Assembly (NCBI RefSeq): GCF_042697365.1
Contig: NZ_CP137604.1
DNA: 64,000 nt
From: Brucella pseudintermedia
GTDB taxonomy: Bacteria > Pseudomonadota > Alphaproteobacteria > Rhizobiales > Rhizobiaceae
Direction: 5' to 3' (one strand)
Shown in pieces: positions 54,284 to 63,103 of the stretch (positions are counted from its first letter, which is position 1; each line of letters opens with the position of its first letter). Position numbers and translations under genes: made by a program. The notes below the pieces were generated by a model that did no database searches, was not told the origin of the DNA, and saw only the letters and a program-made list of their open reading frames with translations.

Positions 54284-54510
54284 ACAGGCAGGTCTCCTGG
54301 CTCACGGGTCACGGGGATTGAAGCTGCCTTCCCAGAAGCCATTCTGCCTCCAGTGGTTACCGGTTGTCCGGTTTGCCTCATCCCTCTCCGCTCTACAGTC
54401 GCGGGGTCGGCTGCGATAAAGACGCCCGGAGTGGGTCCGTCCGTCGCATTCCCTTTTTGGTATCACCGGGATTCGTCCCGGCAAAAACCTGTTGCACGAG
54501 TTTGACATTA
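54284..54510 (-). ncRNA. Cobalamin riboswitch
   Basis: The leader of cbtB on the minus strand contains the conserved B12 box, AGCCAGGAGACCTGCC (revcomp of 54287-54302), near its 3' end. A GC-rich paired core with GCGGAGAGGGATGAGGC and the GCCACTG-like region lies upstream. Adenosylcobalamin binding should mask the cbtB ribosome site or stop transcription, lowering the whole cbtB-cbtA-cobP-cobW-cobN-cobO operon when B12 is plentiful. Exact ends are estimated. Confidence 0.92.
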
Positions 54511-54533
54511 GGCTGTCGGCCCACCGGCGTCAA

Positions 54534-55289
54534 TCAGCGAACAGCCAAGCGTGTTCGCAGGTTTTTGCCGCAGAGCCGCACCCATCCGTCGATTACATTG
54601 GCGCGACGTGAAATCATGGGCCAAAACCAGATCATAACGCCGATTACGAGCACCCAGGAGATAACCACGTCAGACAGGAAATGTGCACCCATAAACACGC
54701 GGTTCAATGATACGAGCGCAAGAAGCGGGATCAGGATTATCCCCGCAGTCAATCGAAAGCGCGCGGGCACAAGCATCAGGAGAGGCAGCATGGCAGCGGC
54801 TACCGACGATTCGCCCGACGGAAAGGAACAGTTGCGTTGACATATGCTGGCAAATTGCCAGGCCGGGGTAAAATCAGCCCAGCCGCCAAACTCCACTAAA
54901 TCCCGCGGCCGTGCCCTTCCAAAAAGAAGCTTCAGACTATTCACCAACACCCCTGGGCCGATCGCATAGACAAGCACCATATAAATAATCTTATGCGGCG
55001 CGATGATTGAAAGTGGGCGATGCCATAGAGCGTAGAGTCCGACGAGCACGACCATGGCTCCTAACAGATACCACTGGCTAAGCCGATGAAAATTTCGCAA
55101 CTCAATCCAAAATGGATTGTGGGAAATGTAGAAACTTCCCGCCTTGAAAAAAAATCGCGAGACAAACAAATCAATATTGGGAATGACAATAAAAACACCA
55201 CTTATCAAAACAAAAGAGTAAAGAAAATAATTCTGCAGCCTTATATTATTAAATTCACGCTCCGACCCGGAAAAAGAGAAAGAACTCAA
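54534..55289 (-). CDS. PAP2-family phosphatase
   Basis: A 251-residue inner-membrane phosphatase with about six hydrophobic helices and all three PAP2 motifs: KLLFGRARPRD (K-x6-RP), CSFPSGESS (PSGH variant with Glu in place of His) and RVFMGAHFLSD (SR-x5-H-x3-D, the catalytic histidine present). It may dephosphorylate a lipid such as lipid A or undecaprenyl pyrophosphate. The first third and the upstream DNA are much more AT-rich than the surroundings. The start is TTG with AGGTGA upstream. Its stop lies 24 nt from the riboswitch. Confidence 0.82.
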   Translation of the reverse strand: MSSFSFSGSEREFNNIRLQNYFLYSFVLISGVFIVIPNIDLFVSRFFFKAGSFYISHNPFWIELRNFHRLSQWYLLGAMVVLVGLYALWHRPLSIIAPHKIIYMVLVYAIGPGVLVNSLKLLFGRARPRDLVEFGGWADFTPAWQFASICQRNCSFPSGESSVAAAMLPLLMLVPARFRLTAGIILIPLLALVSLNRVFMGAHFLSDVVISWVLVIGVMIWFWPMISRRANVIDGWVRLCGKNLRTRLAVR

Positions 55290-55442
55290 AACATCACCTA
55301 TTAGAAATAAGTAATTATTAAATTAATAATTGCATGACTTAATAAAGTAAGATTATACAACGAATCTATTCAGTTGAATAGATGGAAGTGGCTAGCAAAA
55401 TTTAAGGATAAAGAAAAAATAAAAGAGAGATCACTTTTTAAT

Positions 55443-56894
55443 TCAGCAAATCGCGAAAAGCGCTGCAATATCGAGGCACTTTTCCAGCTCTTCGGCCAGC
55501 TCATCCAATGCATCTTCAACACCGGCGCGATAATTTACGGAACTACCGCGCACACCAAGGCTCTCCAGAAATCTCCGGCGAAATTCGTCAGCATTGAAAA
55601 CACCATGGAGATAAGTTCCCATGATCCGGCCATCCGGCGATACGGCGCCATCGTAATGCCCCGCTAACCAGGCAAAAGGCCGCGCCATATCCGGGCCGGT
55701 GGTGCGACCGATATGGATCTCATACCCCTCAAGCAGCGTATTGTGCAGGCAAGACGTCGCCTGTACGTTGCGGACAACTTTTTCCGGCGCCATCACTGTT
55801 TCGACATCGAGAAAACCAAGGCCGTCAATGTCGCGTGCATGCCCTTCGATACCGGCAGGATCGCTGATGTGGCGACCAAGCATCTGAAATCCGCCGCAGA
55901 TACCGAGCACGTGGCCTCCCCGTCTGACATGAGCGGACAACTGCCGATCCCAGCCATTGTCCCGAAGTGCAATCAGATCGGCGATGGTTGACTTGGTTCC
56001 GGGCAGGACGACGAGGCCCGCATCGCCGGGGATGTTCGAGCCAGGCGGAACCATGACCACTTCCACATCCGGCTCAGCTTTCAAGGGATCGAGATCATCG
56101 AAATTGGCGATGCGCGGCAACATCGGCACTGCAACCGTGAGCGCCTGCTTGTTTCCGCTCACGGCACGCTCGAGAACGACAGAATCCTCGGCCGGCAATC
56201 GCGATACAGGCTTGAGCCATGGAACCACGCCAAAGGAGCGCCAGCCGGTAAACCGGGTAATAGCGGCGAGCCCGTCGTCAAAAAGCGAGATATCACCGCG
56301 GAACTTGTTTATCAGAAACCCGCGAACCATGGCGCGGTCCTGCTTGGAAAGAATAGTGTGCGTGCCGACAAGGGAAGCGATCACTCCGCCCCTGTCTATA
56401 TCGCCGACCAGGACAACCGGTACATTCGCCTGCGTGGCAAATCCCATATTGGCGATATCACCAGCGCGCAGGTTGATTTCAGCGGGCGAACCCGCACCTT
56501 CCACCAGCACAAGGTCTGCGCCTTTGCTGACTTCTGCGAATGATTCCATAACCGCAGCCATGAGTTGCGGTTTCAATTCCTGATAATAACGCCCGCGCGC
56601 CTCGCCTCGCACCCGCCCCTGCACGACAACCTGACTGCCCATATCGGTCTGCGGCTTCAAAAGAACGGGGTTCATATGTACGGACGACGGAATTCCGCAT
56701 GCCAGAGCTTGCAGCCACTGTGCCCTGCCGATTTCACCGCCATCGTCGCTGACTGCCGCATTGTTGGACATGTTCTGCGGCTTGAACGGTCTGACATTGA
56801 GCCCGCGATTGCGTGCGACACGGCATAACCCGGCGACAAGAACACTTTTGCCGACGTCCGAACCCGTACCTTGAAACATGATTGCGCGTGCCAT
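55443..56894 (-). CDS. cobQ: Cobyric acid synthase (CobQ)
   Basis: A 483-residue glutamine amidotransferase that amidates the b, d, e and g side chains of adenosylcobyrinic acid a,c-diamide. The P-loop region GTGSDVGKSVLVAGL is at residues 9-23; the class I glutaminase nucleophile is in LGICGGFQMLG near residue 335, and the conserved histidine is in YLHGVF. It lies beyond the PAP2 gene and outside the riboswitch operon, perhaps with its own promoter. It is divergent from the acyl-CoA dehydrogenase gene. Confidence 0.95.
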   Translation of the reverse strand: MARAIMFQGTGSDVGKSVLVAGLCRVARNRGLNVRPFKPQNMSNNAAVSDDGGEIGRAQWLQALACGIPSSVHMNPVLLKPQTDMGSQVVVQGRVRGEARGRYYQELKPQLMAAVMESFAEVSKGADLVLVEGAGSPAEINLRAGDIANMGFATQANVPVVLVGDIDRGGVIASLVGTHTILSKQDRAMVRGFLINKFRGDISLFDDGLAAITRFTGWRSFGVVPWLKPVSRLPAEDSVVLERAVSGNKQALTVAVPMLPRIANFDDLDPLKAEPDVEVVMVPPGSNIPGDAGLVVLPGTKSTIADLIALRDNGWDRQLSAHVRRGGHVLGICGGFQMLGRHISDPAGIEGHARDIDGLGFLDVETVMAPEKVVRNVQATSCLHNTLLEGYEIHIGRTTGPDMARPFAWLAGHYDGAVSPDGRIMGTYLHGVFNADEFRRRFLESLGVRGSSVNYRAGVEDALDELAEELEKCLDIAALFAIC

Positions 56895-57075
56895 GGAAAG
56901 GTGCGTAGCTTAAACGCGAGGCGCTGGCAACGGCATCTCGTTCGGCCTCCTTCTATGCAAAAATGCGCATCAGTTTATTACAAATGTGAGCAACATTATT
57001 CCAATGGAGCGTTGGCAGCCTACCGCTGTTATGATCTAGTTCAGCGAATAGGTGCGGTGCTGCAGGGAGGAAACC

Positions 57076-58233
57076 ATGGATGCTGCCGACCAGATTCAGT
57101 TCGAACTGAACGAAGATCAGCTTGCCATTCAAGATATGGCGCGAGCCTTCGCCAGCGATCGTGTTGCGCCCCATGCATTGCAGTGGGATCGTGACAAGCA
57201 TTTTCCCGTCAATGTATTGCAAGAGACCGGGCCGCTCGGCATGGGCGGTATTTATGTACGCGAGGATGTAGGCGGTTCGGCGCTGAAACGGCTCGACGCG
57301 GTGCTGATTTTTGAAGCCCTGGCGACTGCATGTCCTTCATTCTCGGCCTTCGTCTCTATCCACAATATGGCCGCATGGATGATCGACACTTTCGGCAACG
57401 ACGAACAGCGGCAACGCTTTCTGCCGAAACTTACGTCGATGGACGCGCTTGCGAGCTATTGCCTGACTGAGCCCGGATCAGGTTCGGATGCCGCAGCGCT
57501 CAGAACGCGCGCCACGCGCGACGGCGACCATTATATCCTCAACGGCTCGAAGCAGTTCATTTCTGGTGCTGGCGCCACGGATGTCTATGTGACGATGGTG
57601 CGTACTGGCGAGGACGGTCCCAAGGGAATTTCCACCATCGTTGTGCCAAAAGATGCACCCGGCCTTTCTTTCGGCGGCAATGAATTCAAGATGGGCTGGA
57701 ACGCGCAGCCGACAAGAACTGTTATTTTCGATAATTGCCGGGTTCCGATTGAAAATCTGCTCGGGGAGGAAGGAACCGGTTTCCGCATCGCAATGGCGGG
57801 GCTAGACGGCGGTCGTCTCAACATCGCCGCCTGCTCGCTCGGCGGCGCGCAGGCGGCGCTCGACAAGTCGCTGGAATATTGCGGCCAGCGCAAGGCTTTT
57901 GGCCAGACGATCGATCGGTTTCAGGCCCTGCAATTCCGTCTGGCCGACATGGAAACCGAACTCTCGGCCTCACGTCTTCTGCTTTATACCGCAGCCAGCA
58001 AACTGGACCGAAAATCCCATGACGCGAGCAAATGGTCCGCAATGGCCAAACGCTTCGTCACGGATACGGGGTTCAATGTAGCGAATGAAGCGCTGCAGCT
58101 TTTTGGCGGCTATGGCTATCTTCATGAATATGGAATCGAAAAGCTTGTCCGCGATTTGCGCGTGCACCAGATTCTCGAAGGTACGAATGAAATCATGCGC
58201 GTCATCATTGCACGCCAGATGATCGGGCGCTGA
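57076..58233 (+). CDS. Acyl-CoA dehydrogenase (isobutyryl-CoA type)
   Basis: A 385-residue FAD-dependent acyl-CoA dehydrogenase. Motifs: CLTEPGSGSDAA, KQFISGAG, and the C-terminal catalytic Glu region (LEGTNEIMRVIIARQM). Position directly before mmsB suggests oxidation of isobutyryl-CoA in valine breakdown. GGGAGGAAA precedes ATG 57076; the frame reaches back to 57052. It is followed by a 34-nt gap and mmsB. Confidence 0.88.
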   Translation: MDAADQIQFELNEDQLAIQDMARAFASDRVAPHALQWDRDKHFPVNVLQETGPLGMGGIYVREDVGGSALKRLDAVLIFEALATACPSFSAFVSIHNMAAWMIDTFGNDEQRQRFLPKLTSMDALASYCLTEPGSGSDAAALRTRATRDGDHYILNGSKQFISGAGATDVYVTMVRTGEDGPKGISTIVVPKDAPGLSFGGNEFKMGWNAQPTRTVIFDNCRVPIENLLGEEGTGFRIAMAGLDGGRLNIAACSLGGAQAALDKSLEYCGQRKAFGQTIDRFQALQFRLADMETELSASRLLLYTAASKLDRKSHDASKWSAMAKRFVTDTGFNVANEALQLFGGYGYLHEYGIEKLVRDLRVHQILEGTNEIMRVIIARQMIGR

Positions 58234-58267
58234 CGAAATTTAATAACCGCCAAGGGAGGAATTCATT

Positions 58268-59158
58268 ATGGCCAAAATAGCATTTATCGGCCTTGGCAAT
58301 ATGGGCGGGCCAATGGCCGCAAATCTTGTGAAAGCCGGTCACACCGTCCACGGTTTCGACCTTTTGCCGCAACATCTTGATGAAGCGAAGGCAAATGGCC
58401 TCGTGGTTGCTTCGAGCGCGCAGGAGGCCGTTGCTGATGTGGACGTGGTGATCACCATGCTGCCCGCGGGAAAGCATGTTCTTGCCGTCTATGAAGATAT
58501 TGCGCCTAAAGCCCGGAAGGACTCGCTTTTCATCGATTGTTCGACCATTGATGTGGATTCGGCGCGCAAGGCACATGAGCTGGCGGCAAGCCACGGGCAT
58601 CTTTCCATCGATGCGCCCGTTTCCGGCGGCACCGGGGGAGCGTCTGCGGGCACGTTGACTTTCATGGCAGGCGGCAGCGACGAGGCGTTCAGACGCGGCG
58701 AACCGGTCCTGCAGCCAATGGCCGGAAAGATCGTGCATTGCGGCGGCGATGGCGCGGGACAAGCGGCGAAGATCTGCAACAATATGATACTCGGCATATC
58801 GATGATCGGTGTCAGCGAAGCTTTCGTTCTGGCAGAAAAGCTGGGGCTTTCACATCAGGCCCTCTTCGATGTGGCTTCGACCTCATCGGGACAATGCTGG
58901 TCGCTGACAACCTATTGCCCTGTCCCCGGCCCTGTTCCGACATCGCCTGCCAACCGGGACTATAAGCCCGGCTTTGCAGCAGCCCTGATGCTGAAGGACC
59001 TCAAACTGTCGCAGGAGGCCGCCCAAAGCGCCGGCGCTGATACGCCGCTTGGAGCGCATGCTCAGGAACTTTATGGTCTTTTTGACCGCGAAGGCCATGG
59101 CGGCGAAGACTTTTCAGGCATTATCAATTATCTGCGGGCCAGATCGGTGGCAAAGTAA
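58268..59158 (+). CDS. mmsB: 3-Hydroxyisobutyrate dehydrogenase
   Basis: A 296-residue NAD-dependent enzyme that oxidises 3-hydroxyisobutyrate to methylmalonate semialdehyde. The NAD motif is IGLGNMGGPMAANLVK, the substrate motif DAPVSGGTGGASAGTL, and the catalytic lysine is in AAKICNN. AGGGAGGAA gives a very strong ribosome site. With the upstream acyl-CoA dehydrogenase it makes a short valine-catabolic operon. Confidence 0.95.
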   Translation: MAKIAFIGLGNMGGPMAANLVKAGHTVHGFDLLPQHLDEAKANGLVVASSAQEAVADVDVVITMLPAGKHVLAVYEDIAPKARKDSLFIDCSTIDVDSARKAHELAASHGHLSIDAPVSGGTGGASAGTLTFMAGGSDEAFRRGEPVLQPMAGKIVHCGGDGAGQAAKICNNMILGISMIGVSEAFVLAEKLGLSHQALFDVASTSSGQCWSLTTYCPVPGPVPTSPANRDYKPGFAAALMLKDLKLSQEAAQSAGADTPLGAHAQELYGLFDREGHGGEDFSGIINYLRARSVAK

Positions 59159-59564
59159 ACAAAAGTCCACGCAAAAAACTTGCATTGTTTAGATTTGCTT
59201 AAGTCTCTGATAACCGTACGGTAACGATGTTGAGCTAGAAAGGAGCACGAGGCGGTTCACCCCGGCTCGACGCTCCGGATCTGGTACTGCGTACCGGAGC
59301 TCAGTATATCCCGCCAGTGTATTGTTCGGCGGAGATGCCATGCGTAATTGGCAAAACCGTGCACCTCTGGCAGCGCGGTTTTTGCCGTTCTCGGCCTGCA
59401 ATATTGCCCGTACCGGCACATAAACCCTTGCTCCCGAATGATTGCCTGATTACACGCCTTTGTTACAAGGCATTTTAGCTGTCCGATTGAAATCCGGACA
59501 TAATCCTGTGAAATGCAGTGCTCCTCCAGTGGAGCGCCTGCACAGGCTATTTTTATTCGAGGCA
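59159..59564. other. Intergenic region after mmsB, possible small RNA or peptide
   Basis: A 406-bp gap. The first part (59159-59240) is AT-rich and holds an ACCGTACGGT palindrome and an AAGGAG site at 59240 with no good frame after it. The middle is GC-rich, with several short inverted segments (ACTGCGTACC, GGAGCTC). A 27-residue frame at 59340-59423 has a GGCGGAG site. The last part is the glycosyltransferase promoter. None is convincing on its own. Confidence 0.45.
59340..59423 (+). CDS. Possible 27-residue peptide
   Basis: ATG 59340 with GGCGGAG 5 nt upstream, stop TAA at 59421. The product is basic and carries a mildly hydrophobic stretch (LAARFLPFSACNIA). No family is recognised. Presence is not supported beyond the ribosome-like site. 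Confidence 0.25.
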   Translation: MRNWQNRAPLAARFLPFSACNIARTGT

Positions 59565-61061
59565 ATGAGTTTGACCGCACAACGATCAACCGCCGCTGTT
59601 TCCAGCGCAGACAGGACGCTCTTCGGCCTGCCTTGGGCCGTTATATTCGTGCTGTGCTATTTTGCGTTTCAGGCCGTTCTTGTCACCCTCGTTTCAAACG
59701 GTGCCGGTCTTGATGACGCCGAACAGCTTGCCAATATTGGCTATCTGGACTGGGGCTATGGCGGGTCCCAGCCCCCGCTCTATACATGGATTACCAATCT
59801 TGCGGCGTCATTGCTCGGCACCTCGATGCTCACGCTGCAGATCGTCAAGTTCGGCCTTCTCGCGAGCTTGTTCCTGAGCGTTTACGGCGCAATGAAATTA
59901 CTCGGTTTTTCGCGCATGGTCGCGTCGGCCGGCATGCTCGGATTGTTCCTCATTCCGCAAATCGGATGGGAATCGCAGCGCGCATTGACGCATTCAGTTG
60001 CTGGCACCGCCGGTTGTGGCTGGGCATTTCTGGCCTTTGCCTGGCATATGCGTGCGCGTCACGCGGGGTCTGCCATCGTTCTTGGTGCTGCGATGGCTGC
60101 GGCACTTCTCGGCAAGTTCAACGCGTCGTTTTTCCTGATCATGCTGGTCGTGACGGGCCTTCTCATTCCCGAATATCGCCGGATACTGCTCTCCAAGCTG
60201 AGTCTCGTAACGGTTCTGGCATTCGCGATCTGCTTCGGGCCGACTGCGATCTGGATGCTGGCACACAAATCAAGTGTCATGGCGCGTGCAAGCAAGTTTG
60301 AGATCGGTGCTTCCGGGAATCTGTTCTTCGACCGGTTGATGGGAGTCGAAAGTTTCATTGAGGCGGCGTTTCTGTTCTCTATCCTTGCCGTCGCGATCGC
60401 TGGAATTATCGCGCTCATCCATTGGAAGAAAAAGATTGCGCCACCCGCTCCGCTGGCGACTGGCGAGAAATTTCTTCGCCTTCTCATTCTGGTGGGCTTG
60501 GGTATCGTACTTGTCGGTGTTGTCGCAACCGGCGCTAATAACGTGAAAGACCGCTGGCTGCAGCCAGTCCTGTTTCTCACTCCTGCTCTGATGGCGAGCC
60601 TTATGGCTCGTTATCGGATCGGAGATAGAGCCTTGATTGACTATGCCATCGTCAGCGCTGTCGCGGCGCTTATTGTGCCGCCGGTGTTGAGCTTTAACTT
60701 GACCTATGGTTCGGGCTCGCCGCCTTACGGCCAGCTCGACTATCGACATCTTTATGAAGAAGTGCGGGCGAAAGGCTCGTTCAAGACGATCCTCACGGAC
60801 AATGCACAGATTCCGGGTAATTTCAGATTGTTTGATTCGTCCTTGCGAGTGGTACATCCAGAAACCCCGGATACCAGAGCGCATTTGACGCCACCTGTAC
60901 TCGTGATGTGGTTTGGTGGGGCTGAACCGAACGAGCGCATTGCAACTTTGTTGCAGAGTGCAAATATCGCCGTGCCTCACGAAAACATTGTAACCACGGA
61001 CGTTACATACAAAACCCGCCCTGACAAGCATATGACCGTCAGCTATTTTCTGACGCCGTAA
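59565..61061 (+). CDS. GT-C type membrane glycosyltransferase (ArnT/PMT_2-like)
   Basis: A 498-residue integral membrane protein with about 10-11 hydrophobic helices. The first loop has the acidic motif DDAEQL followed by GYGGSQPPLYTW, the layout of GT39/GT83 polyprenyl-phosphate sugar transferases. It probably adds a sugar to lipid A or another envelope glycan at the periplasmic face. The sugar and acceptor are unknown. ATG 59565 follows CGAGGCA; the frame is open from 59442. A terminator follows at 61064. Confidence 0.8.
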   Translation: MSLTAQRSTAAVSSADRTLFGLPWAVIFVLCYFAFQAVLVTLVSNGAGLDDAEQLANIGYLDWGYGGSQPPLYTWITNLAASLLGTSMLTLQIVKFGLLASLFLSVYGAMKLLGFSRMVASAGMLGLFLIPQIGWESQRALTHSVAGTAGCGWAFLAFAWHMRARHAGSAIVLGAAMAAALLGKFNASFFLIMLVVTGLLIPEYRRILLSKLSLVTVLAFAICFGPTAIWMLAHKSSVMARASKFEIGASGNLFFDRLMGVESFIEAAFLFSILAVAIAGIIALIHWKKKIAPPAPLATGEKFLRLLILVGLGIVLVGVVATGANNVKDRWLQPVLFLTPALMASLMARYRIGDRALIDYAIVSAVAALIVPPVLSFNLTYGSGSPPYGQLDYRHLYEEVRAKGSFKTILTDNAQIPGNFRLFDSSLRVVHPETPDTRAHLTPPVLVMWFGGAEPNERIATLLQSANIAVPHENIVTTDVTYKTRPDKHMTVSYFLTP

Positions 61062-61063
61062 CG

Positions 61064-61098
61064 AAATGGCCCGGAAAACCCGGGCCATTTGTTCTTTT
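61064..61098. terminator. Bidirectional terminator, glycosyltransferase / entericidin gene
   Basis: An 11-bp perfect stem (AAATGGCCCGG / CCGGGCCATTT) with a 5-nt loop between convergent genes, T-rich on the plus-strand side. Confidence 0.85.
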
Positions 61099-61231
61099 AT
61101 TCTACGGTATCCTGGACCGCATGCGCGGTGCTCTTTACATCGCGGCCAACGCCTCGCACCGTATTTGCGCAGGAGGCGAGCGTAAATGCGCAGAGAACAA
61201 TAGCTAATGGGACAAGTCGGGTCAGCTTCAT
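61097..61231 (-). CDS. Entericidin-like small lipoprotein
   Basis: A 44-residue lipoprotein: a basic start, a hydrophobic run (LVPLAIVLCAFTLASC) with lipobox LASC, then NTVRGVGRDV, the entericidin A/B family motif. Entericidins are small envelope lipoproteins, in E. coli linked to stress and lysis antidote pairs; only one copy is seen here. The stop touches the terminator of the convergent glycosyltransferase gene. Confidence 0.83.
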   Translation of the reverse strand: MKLTRLVPLAIVLCAFTLASCANTVRGVGRDVKSTAHAVQDTVE

Positions 61232-61452
61232 GACAGTCTCTCCAATGGGATGCGCGTTTCTGCCCTTTTGAAGGCAGACGCCTAGAGTTCCAAGCCTATT
61301 CAAACCAGTTATGCCTCCCGCCGCATACAAGCCCCTGCTCGGCAGCTGGCGGTGAAGCCGATTCACTCGGCTGTCACACAAGAAATCTAGCGCAGCGTTT
61401 TTCTCTGGCAAGAGAATGCTTTAAGTCCCATCCCAATAAACTGTGATCTTCA

Positions 61453-62373
61453 TCAGCAGGCCCGGAAGGTCTCGAACCGCCCGGAGCGACGATAACCTTC
61501 AAAAACACTTCGCAGATGGTCAGCGACAACCTGAATATGCGGACCGGCTTCCGGTTTCACAACCATACCAAGCTGGTAGCGGCCAAGAGCAGGCAGGCCG
61601 TGCTCCGGCCCCAGAGCAACGATCCCGTCGCTCAACAGCGTTTTACCGAAAGGCGCTATCGCAAGATCGGCCATGATCGCTGCCCGCTGCCCCGTCGAGT
61701 GTGAGCTCATGTAGGCGATACGATATGGACGTCGGCTTCTTTCAAGCGCTTCGAGCGCACTGCCCCGCCAGGCACAACCCTCTTCCCAAATGGACAGCGG
61801 CAACGGTTCGCGACGATAGGCCGTACCGCACTTGGCGCCAGCCCATACAAGTTCTTCGTCCAGCAGAACTTCCACATCGCCCTTGTTAAGCACCGTGTGG
61901 GAAATATTGATCAGCGTCACGTCCAGCCGCCGCTCGTCAAGCCGCTTGCGCAGATTGCTGCTTTGATCGATCACCACATCGACCGTTACCCCCGGATGGC
62001 TTTCAGCAAAACGCTTCAACACGAGCGGCAGCACGCATTCGCCAATATCATCCGGCGAGCCCAGCCGAACCACACCGGTCACTGTGGGCGCAACGAATTT
62101 CGATACGGCTTCCCGATTGAGAGCCAGAAGACGCCGCGCATAACCGAGCAGAATCTCCCCATCGCTGGTCAATGTGACCGAACGCGCGTCACGGTCGAAA
62201 ACCGCGACCCCCAGCTGTTCTTCCAGTTTCTTGATCTGCATCGAAACGGCGGAAGGCGTGCGGAACACCGCATTTGCCGCAGAAGAAAAGCTCCCGGTAT
62301 CAGCTATCGCCACAAATGTGCGCAGCACATCAATATCCAGCATCGGAAGGGGATGTTGAACGGGCGCTGTCAT
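61453..62373 (-). CDS. LysR family transcriptional regulator
   Basis: A 306-residue LTTR. N-terminal winged helix-turn-helix (LDIDVLRTFVAIADTGSFSS, TPSAVSMQIKKLEEQLG) and a C-terminal substrate-binding domain (GSPDDIGECVLPLVLKRF, HPGVTVDVV). ATG 62373 follows CGGAG with a 7-nt spacer; the frame reaches to 62403. It is divergent from the DUF1127 gene, which it may control; the effector is unknown. Confidence 0.92.
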   Translation of the reverse strand: MTAPVQHPLPMLDIDVLRTFVAIADTGSFSSAANAVFRTPSAVSMQIKKLEEQLGVAVFDRDARSVTLTSDGEILLGYARRLLALNREAVSKFVAPTVTGVVRLGSPDDIGECVLPLVLKRFAESHPGVTVDVVIDQSSNLRKRLDERRLDVTLINISHTVLNKGDVEVLLDEELVWAGAKCGTAYRREPLPLSIWEEGCAWRGSALEALERSRRPYRIAYMSSHSTGQRAAIMADLAIAPFGKTLLSDGIVALGPEHGLPALGRYQLGMVVKPEAGPHIQVVADHLRSVFEGYRRSGRFETFRAC

Positions 62374-62530
62374 GACGGACTCCGTTTCTAGCACTTTGTT
62401 CAAATTTTCTGATCTTAAGCCTTTCTATATTTCGTTTGATTGAACGTCAAGGGAAATACATATTCAAGATACCGACAAGGCGAGCTGCAGCGAACGCATC
62501 AACCGGACTTTCTGAATGAGGAGAGAAAAA

Positions 62531-62809
62531 ATGACCGTTCATTGCCAATCCGCTTCCAGTGGCAGAGTGACGACTATTCGCTTCATGCCGACTTGGACCG
62601 TCGTGAATGCACCGTCATGGCTGCTGGTACTGCACTCCAAAATGCGGAAGCAGCTGCAAATCTGGGCTTACGAGGGGCGCGTGAGGCGAAGCCGCCGGGT
62701 GCTCGAATCGTTGCCCGAGCACATATTGCACGATATTGGCTGGCCCAACGTGGATGATCGTCTGCCCGGCATTCCAAGAAACCCGAACGAACTGCCCCGC
62801 AGAAGCTGA
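62531..62809 (+). CDS. DUF1127 family protein
   Basis: A 92-residue protein with the arginine-rich DUF1127 motif near its end (RRSRRVLESLPEHILHDIGW, residues 57-76). Such proteins are common in rhizobia, where some bind RNA or affect sRNA and phosphate or stress responses. The N-terminal half here is longer than in the shortest members. GAGGAGAG precedes the ATG by 5-6 nt. A terminator follows. Confidence 0.83.
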   Translation: MTVHCQSASSGRVTTIRFMPTWTVVNAPSWLLVLHSKMRKQLQIWAYEGRVRRSRRVLESLPEHILHDIGWPNVDDRLPGIPRNPNELPRRS

Positions 62810-62814
62810 AATCA

Positions 62815-62850
62815 AATGAGGGCGAGCGCGCGACCCGCCCTCATTTTCCC
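62815..62850 (+). terminator. Rho-independent terminator after the DUF1127 gene
   Basis: ATGAGGGCG and CGCCCTCAT pair over 9 bp around an 11-nt loop and are followed by TTTT. Confidence 0.82.
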
Positions 62851-63103
62851 GACATTAAAATACCTTTTCGCGGCAGGCATTTAGCCGCACTTTGCAACCT
62901 ACCCGTTCTGTGTCTCAATATAACACTATCTTGTTTGCGCCATCACCCTCCCCCTGCGAATCTCGGTTGGCGCGGCAGGACTACCGGTCTGAAAGCGACC
63001 GGCTAAAACCGGGTCCAAAACGACCCGGAGTCGTGACGGAGACACAAGGTTCGGCTGCGTCGGGAACCGTAGCCAAAGCCTTCGAGAATGGGAACGTTCG
63101 GGC

